Part shown: positions 59,001-64,000 of the stretch, one piece after another
Position numbering within the stretch: the stretch's first letter is position 1
Layout: each line of letters starts with the position of its first letter
Position numbers and translations under genes: made by a program
Notes under the pieces: generated by a model
Databases searched by the model: none
What the model was told of the DNA's origin: nothing
Seen by the model: the letters and a program-made list of their open reading frames with translations, nothing else
Assembly: GCF_012328925.1 (NCBI RefSeq)
Contig: NZ_JAAXLS010000004.1
Location: forward strand, 300,468-364,467
DNA: 64,000 nucleotides
Direction: 5' to 3'
Origin: Amycolatopsis acididurans
Lineage (GTDB): Bacteria; Actinomycetota; Actinomycetes; Mycobacteriales; Pseudonocardiaceae

Positions 59001-60082
59001 CAGTGTGTTTCTTTCCACTCGGATGGCACGAGATCGGTGTGCGCGCCGGGTTCGGGCGGGGCGGCCGGAACCGCGGGCACGGTACGGGAGAACCGGGGCG
59101 GGGGAGCGGGTTGGGTCACGCCGTCGAGTTCGGTGAGCGTGCCCCGGGCCGCCATTTGCGGATGCTGGGCGGCCTCGGCGAACGTGAGTACCGGGGTCAC
59201 GCACGCGTCGGTGCCCGCGAACACCTTTTCCCAGTGGTCACGCGGATGCGCGCCGAACACCTCGGTGAAGCGGGCGCGGACCGTGGGCCAGCCCTCGGTG
59301 TCCAGCTGCGCGGGCAGATCGGCCGCGTCGAGCCCGAGGCCGTCGAGCAGCCGGGCGTAGAACTGCGGTTCGATCGCACCGACCGCGACGTAGCGGCCGT
59401 CGGAGCATGCGTAGGTGTCGTAGAAGGGCGCGCCGCCGTCGAGCAGGTTGACGCCGCGCTCGTCGGACCAGCTGCCCTGTCCCCGGAACGCCCACATCAT
59501 CTGGGTCAGCACACTCGCCCCGTCGACCATGGCGGCGTCGACGACCTGGCCCTGGCCGGAGCGTTCGCGTTCCCACAGCGCGGCCAGCACCCCGGCGAGC
59601 AGGAACATCGACCCGCCACCGAAATCGCCCACCAGGTTCAGCGGCGGTACGGGCCGCTCACCCGCGCGCCCGATGGCGTGCAGGCTTCCGGTGAGGCTGA
59701 TGTAGTTGATGTCATGGCCCGCGCGCTGCGCCAGCGGCCCCTCCTGGCCCCAGCCCGTCATGCGGCCGTAGATCAGCCTGGGGTTGACGGCGTGACAGGC
59801 CTGCGGCCCGACACCGAGCCGTTCCGCGACACCCGGCCGGTAGCCCTCGATGAGCACGTCGGCGGCCCCGGCGAGGCCGAGCACCCGGTCGCGGCCCTCG
59901 GCGGTTTTGAGGTCGGCGAAGACCGAGCGGCGCCCGCGCAGCAAGGCGTCGCGATCCTTGCTGCCGGGACGTTCCACCCGCACGACGTCGGCGCCCAGGT
60001 CGGCCAGGAGCATCGCCGCGTGCGGGCCAGGGCCGATGCCGGCCAGTTCGACCACGCGCAGCCCGGTGAGCGGGCCCGCCAC
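59000..60082 (-). CDS. Alpha-methylacyl-CoA racemase-like CaiB/BaiF family protein
   Basis: 360 residues from a GTG at 60082. Racemase-type motifs are [20 protein letters not shown] (with the catalytic His region) and [19 protein letters not shown] (with the catalytic Asp). The CoA-transferase Asp position in [12 protein letters not shown] is also kept, as in AMACR proteins. Such enzymes equilibrate 2R- and 2S-methylacyl-CoAs, needed when a methyl-branched chain is degraded by 2S-specific dehydrogenases. Its presence in this operon is the best hint at a branched, isoprenoid-like substrate. Confidence 0.85.
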   Translation of the reverse strand: MAGPLTGLRVVELAGIGPGPHAAMLLADLGADVVRVERPGSKDRDALLRGRRSVFADLKTAEGRDRVLGLAGAADVLIEGYRPGVAERLGVGPQACHAVNPRLIYGRMTGWGQEGPLAQRAGHDINYISLTGSLHAIGRAGERPVPPLNLVGDFGGGSMFLLAGVLAALWERERSGQGQVVDAAMVDGASVLTQMMWAFRGQGSWSDERGVNLLDGGAPFYDTYACSDGRYVAVGAIEPQFYARLLDGLGLDAADLPAQLDTEGWPTVRARFTEVFGAHPRDHWEKVFAGTDACVTPVLTFAEAAQHPQMAARGTLTELDGVTQPAPPPRFSRTVPAVPAAPPEPGAHTDLVPSEWKETH

Positions 60083-60083
60083 G

Positions 60084-61241
60084 TCAGTTCTCCGCGCGGG
60101 CGAGGTCGCGGCCGATGATCTCCTTCATGATCTCGGTCGTGCCGCCGTAGATGGTCTGGATGCGGGCGTCGATGTAGGCCTTGGCGACGGGGTATTCGAG
60201 CATGTAGCCGTAGCCGCCGTGCAGTTGCACGCAACGGTCGATGACGCGCTTCTGCAGTTCGGTGGCCCACCATTTCGCCTTGGCGGCATCGACGGCGCTG
60301 AGCTTGCCCTCGTTGAGCGCGAGGACGGCCCGGTCGTGGTAGGCGCGGGTCACGTCCAGTTCGGTGGCCATCTCGGCGAGCTGGAAACGGGTGTTCTGGA
60401 AGTCGCCGATCGGACGCCCGAAGGCGTTGCGCTCGAAGCAGTAGCGACGGGTTTCGGCGAACACCGCCTCGGCGCAGGCGAGCCCGACCGTGGCGATGGA
60501 CAGCCGTTCCAGCGGAAGACGTTCCATCAGGTGCACGAATCCGCGGCCCTCGTTCCCGAGAAGGTTCGACGCCGGGACACGGACGTTGTCGAAGAACAAC
60601 TCGGCGGTGTCCTGGGCGTGCAGGCCGATCTTGTCGAGCTTGCGGCCGCGGGTGAAACCGGGGGTGCCGGTCTCGACGACGATCAGGCTGAACCCGCGTG
60701 ATCCCGCGTCGGGGTCGGTGCGGGCGACGACGATGACGAAGTCGGCGTTGATGCCGCTGGTGATGAACGTCTTCTGCCCGTTGATCACCCATTCCTCGCC
60801 GTCGCGTTCGGCGGTGGTGCGCACCCCTTGCAGGTCACTGCCCGCGCCGGGTTCGGTCATCGCGATCGCGCCGATCAGCTCGCCCGAGGCCATGCCGGGC
60901 AGCCAGCGGCGTTTCTGCTCCTCGGTGCCCAGGTCCTTGACGTAGGGCACGATGATGTTGTCCTGCAAGGAGAAACTGGAGATCAGCGAGGCTGCGCCGA
61001 CCTTGGCGAACTCCTCGATCACCACGACCTGGTACCGGTAGTCCGGCTGATCGCCACCGCCGTGGGACTCGGGGATGCTCAGCCCGATGATGCCCTGCTT
61101 GCCCGCGGCGAGCCAGGTCTGGCGGTCGATGCTGCGTTCGATGTCCCAGCGCCGCAGGTGGGGTTGCACCTCGCGCGCCACGAACTCGCGCACCACCTCG
61201 CGGTAGGCGTCGTGATCGGCGGTGAACAGGTTGCGTTCCAT
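60084..61241 (-). CDS. Acyl-CoA dehydrogenase
   Basis: 385 residues. FAD-contact segments [14 protein letters not shown] and [17 protein letters not shown], the central [19 protein letters not shown], and the C-terminal [20 protein letters not shown] and [20 protein letters not shown] are all standard. The Gly-Gly-Thr-Thr-Glu motif places the catalytic base in the usual C-terminal position or near it. It starts beta-oxidation of the acyl-CoA; it is encoded 10 bases after the thiolase gene and one base before the racemase start. Confidence 0.92.
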   Translation of the reverse strand: MERNLFTADHDAYREVVREFVAREVQPHLRRWDIERSIDRQTWLAAGKQGIIGLSIPESHGGGDQPDYRYQVVVIEEFAKVGAASLISSFSLQDNIIVPYVKDLGTEEQKRRWLPGMASGELIGAIAMTEPGAGSDLQGVRTTAERDGEEWVINGQKTFITSGINADFVIVVARTDPDAGSRGFSLIVVETGTPGFTRGRKLDKIGLHAQDTAELFFDNVRVPASNLLGNEGRGFVHLMERLPLERLSIATVGLACAEAVFAETRRYCFERNAFGRPIGDFQNTRFQLAEMATELDVTRAYHDRAVLALNEGKLSAVDAAKAKWWATELQKRVIDRCVQLHGGYGYMLEYPVAKAYIDARIQTIYGGTTEIMKEIIGRDLARAEN

Positions 61242-61251
61242 CCCGGGGCTC

Positions 61252-62430
61252 CTAGAGACGTTCGATCAGGGTCGCGTTGGCCATGCCGCCGCCCTCGCAC
61301 ATGGTCTGCAGGCCGTAGCGGCCGCCGGTGGCCTCGAGGTGGTTGACCAGCGTCGTGAGCAGCCGGGTGCCCGACGCACCGAGCGGGTGGCCCAGCGCGA
61401 TCGCACCACCGCGCGGGTTGAGGCGCTCGGGGTCGGCGCCCAGTTCACGCTGCCACACCAGCGGAACCGGTGCGAACGCCTCGTTGACCTCGTAGGCGTC
61501 GACGTCCTCAATGGACACCCCGGCGCGGGCGAGCAGTTTCTGCGTCGCGGGAACGACACCGGTCAGCATCAGCAGCGGGTCGCTGCCGGTGACGGCGAAG
61601 CTGTGGAACCGGGCCCGCGGGCGCAGGCCCAGCGCGTTGGCCTTGTCCTCGCTCATGATCAGCACCGCCGACGCCCCATCGGTCAGCGGCGAGGAGTTAC
61701 CCGGCGTGATCCGCCAGTCGATCTCGGGGAACCGCTGCGCGAGACGCTCGTCGTAGAACGAGGGTTTGAGACCCGCGAGTTTCTCGGCGGTCGTGGCGGC
61801 ACGCACCGTTTCGTCCGTGACTACCGTCGTGCCGTCGATCGTGACCGGCAGAACCTCGGAGTCGAAGCCACCCGCGGCCGCCGTGGCCGCGGCCAGCGCG
61901 TGCGAGCGGGCCGAGAACTCGTCCAGCTCCGCACGGCCGAACTTCCACCGGGCCGCGATCAGCTCCGCCGACACACCCTGGTTGACCAGGCCCTCCGGGT
62001 AGCGCGCCGCGACGGCCGGGCCGGCGGCGTTCTTGCCCATGCTCGGCGTGCCCATCGGCACCCGGCTCATCGACTCGACCCCGCACGCGATCACGACGTC
62101 ATAGGCACCGGCCAGCACGCCCTGCGCCGCGAAATGCGCCGCCTGCTGACTCGACCCGCACTGCCGGTCGATCGTCGTCGCCGGCACCGCCTCCGGAAAA
62201 CCCGCACCCAGCACCGCGTTGCGGGTGATGTTGAGCGCCTGCTCGCCCGCCTGGCCCACACACCCGCCGATCACATCATCCACCAGCGCCGGATCCAGCC
62301 CGGTCCGCTCGACCAGGGCCCGCAGCACGCGGCTGAGCAGATCGGCCGGATGCACCTCCGACAGCTGCCCACCGGGCTTGCCCTTCCCGGACGGGGTACG
62401 GATCGCGTCGACAATGACGGCACTGGGCAT
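61252..62430 (-). CDS. Acetyl-CoA acyltransferase (thiolase)
   Basis: 392 residues from the ATG at 62430, after GGAGGAGG. The acyl-accepting Cys is C91 in TIDRQCGSSQQA, the catalytic His lies in ALGHPLGASG and the second Cys in MCEGGGMANA (C378). NEAFAPVPLVW is the conserved NEAF motif. It cleaves 3-oxoacyl-CoA, closing the beta-oxidation cycle of the operon it leads. A near-perfect palindrome 25 bases upstream is a likely repressor site. Confidence 0.93.
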   Translation of the reverse strand: MPSAVIVDAIRTPSGKGKPGGQLSEVHPADLLSRVLRALVERTGLDPALVDDVIGGCVGQAGEQALNITRNAVLGAGFPEAVPATTIDRQCGSSQQAAHFAAQGVLAGAYDVVIACGVESMSRVPMGTPSMGKNAAGPAVAARYPEGLVNQGVSAELIAARWKFGRAELDEFSARSHALAAATAAAGGFDSEVLPVTIDGTTVVTDETVRAATTAEKLAGLKPSFYDERLAQRFPEIDWRITPGNSSPLTDGASAVLIMSEDKANALGLRPRARFHSFAVTGSDPLLMLTGVVPATQKLLARAGVSIEDVDAYEVNEAFAPVPLVWQRELGADPERLNPRGGAIALGHPLGASGTRLLTTLVNHLEATGGRYGLQTMCEGGGMANATLIERL

Positions 62431-62454
62431 GGCAGTCCTCCTCCACGGTTCCGT

Positions 62455-62468
62455 TTAACGATCGCTAA
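62455..62468. promoter_or_regulatory. Palindromic operator candidate, TTAACGATCGCTAA
   Basis: Six of seven base pairs are symmetrical around the centre of CGATCG. It lies in the 143-base divergent gap between the thiolase operon and the flavoprotein gene, 25 bases from the thiolase start. It shares AACGATC with the TetR-type site at 21971-21982. The rest of the gap shows no further element I can support. Confidence 0.45.
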
Positions 62469-63545
<1,077 letters not shown>

Positions 63546-63558
63546 AAAGGAGTCTGAA

Positions 63559-64000
63559 GTGGACATCGCGGGCGCGGTCGCGCTGGTGACCGGAGGTGCG
63601 TCGGGCCTGGGTCAGGCCACGGTGCGTGAGCTGCACGCCAAGGGCGCGAAGGTCGTGATCGTCGACCTGCCGTCGTCGGACGGTGCGTCTGTGGCGAAGG
63701 AACTCGGCGACGGCGTCGCGTTCGCTCCGGCGGATGTGACCAGTGAGGACGAGGTGAGCGCGGCGCTGGATGTGGTCGCGGAGCTGGGTTCGCTGCGGGT
63801 GGCGGTGAACTGTGCGGGTATCGGTAATGCGATCAAGACGGTGGGCAAGCAGGGTGCGTTTCCGCTGCCGGATTTCACCAAGATCATCAATGTGAACCTG
63901 ATCGGGACGTTCAACGTGATCCGGCTGGCCGCGGAGCGGATCTCGAAGACCGAGCCGGTGGGGGAGGAGCGCGGCGTCATCGTCAACACGGCGTCGGTGG
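63559..64000 (+). CDS. 3-hydroxyacyl-CoA dehydrogenase type 2 (17beta-HSD10-like SDR), cut by window end
   Basis: 147 codons are visible from the GTG at 63559, preceded by GGAG. The cofactor motif is TGGASGLGQATV with an acidic residue afterwards (VIVDLPSSD), which favours NAD. AVNCAGIGNA, then LPDFTKIINVNLIGTFNVIR and VIVNTASV follow the HSD10/FadB2-like pattern of SDR-type 3-hydroxyacyl-CoA dehydrogenases for branched acyl-CoAs. The catalytic YxxxK lies beyond the window. It forms an operon with the flavoprotein gene 13 bases upstream. Confidence 0.85.
   Translation, partial: MDIAGAVALVTGGASGLGQATVRELHAKGAKVVIVDLPSSDGASVAKELGDGVAFAPADVTSEDEVSAALDVVAELGSLRVAVNCAGIGNAIKTVGKQGAFPLPDFTKIINVNLIGTFNVIRLAAERISKTEPVGEERGVIVNTASV

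Overview
The window is high-G+C, densely packed DNA with many GTG starts and many 1-4 base start/stop overlaps. It carries a complete mce transport operon and a mycothiol-synthase-like acetyltransferase. Together these point to an actinomycete, probably of the Pseudonocardiaceae/Amycolatopsis type; this is inferred from gene content, as no rRNA or tRNA gene is present. Almost everything visible is catabolic: uptake, activation and degradation of organic acids and hydrophobic compounds.

Region 1 (1-11.2 kb) looks like an aromatic-acid or tricarboxylic-acid module. A leftward operon encodes a CoxG-like protein, an HpcH/HpaI aldolase, a 4-oxalomesaconate hydratase (LigJ), a ThDP enzyme and the start of a dihydroxyphthalate-decarboxylase-like protein. 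A rightward operon encodes a second such decarboxylase-like protein, a LigI-like amidohydrolase and a three-gene ABC importer. The rightward operon ends against a GntR/FCD regulator. A TTGT-N3-ACAA motif recurs in the divergent promoter and in front of the regulator gene.

Region 2 (11.3-16.7 kb) has a PucR-type regulator divergent from a two-subunit molybdenum hydroxylase (isoquinoline 1-oxidoreductase type). A graveyard of gene fragments follows: a cyclase, mmsA and an enoyl-CoA hydratase.

Region 3 (16.7-27.6 kb) has a TetR-led leftward operon (TetR, APH-type kinase, quinone oxidoreductase, enoyl-CoA hydratase, acyl-CoA dehydrogenase, EthD protein). It resembles the kinase plus ACAD system for 4-hydroxyacyl-CoAs. 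A rightward operon encodes a CoA-transferase, an amidohydrolase, an acyl-CoA ligase, a DUF485 protein and a sodium/solute symporter, and ends in a strong hairpin. A second graveyard (27.8-28.4 kb) contains a trace of an IS256-type transposase.

Region 4 (28.7-57.4 kb) is the most interesting part. Two paralogous TetR regulators flank a Rieske oxygenase and its VanB-type reductase. Next come an aldehyde dehydrogenase, 3Fe-4S ferredoxin, P450, SCP2-like protein, alcohol dehydrogenase, acyl-CoA ligase and ECF sigma factor. An eleven-gene importer operon follows (YrbEA, YrbEB, Mkl, six Mce proteins, an RND/MMPL protein, a parvulin), with two small membrane proteins and a fused double CoA-transferase after it. 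A 17-bp motif recurs, in the same orientation, in front of four of these transcription units; at three of them it starts at the same position relative to a predicted -10 box. This suggests one regulon coupling uptake of a hydrophobic substrate to its oxidation.

Region 5 (57.5-64 kb) is a leftward beta-oxidation operon (thiolase, ACAD, AMACR-like racemase, enoyl-CoA hydratase, SDR). Divergent from it are a nitronate-monooxygenase-like flavoprotein and a 17beta-HSD10-like dehydrogenase cut by the window end. The racemase suggests methyl-branched acyl chains. No steroid-ring genes and no ring-cleavage dioxygenase are present, so the substrate remains unknown.
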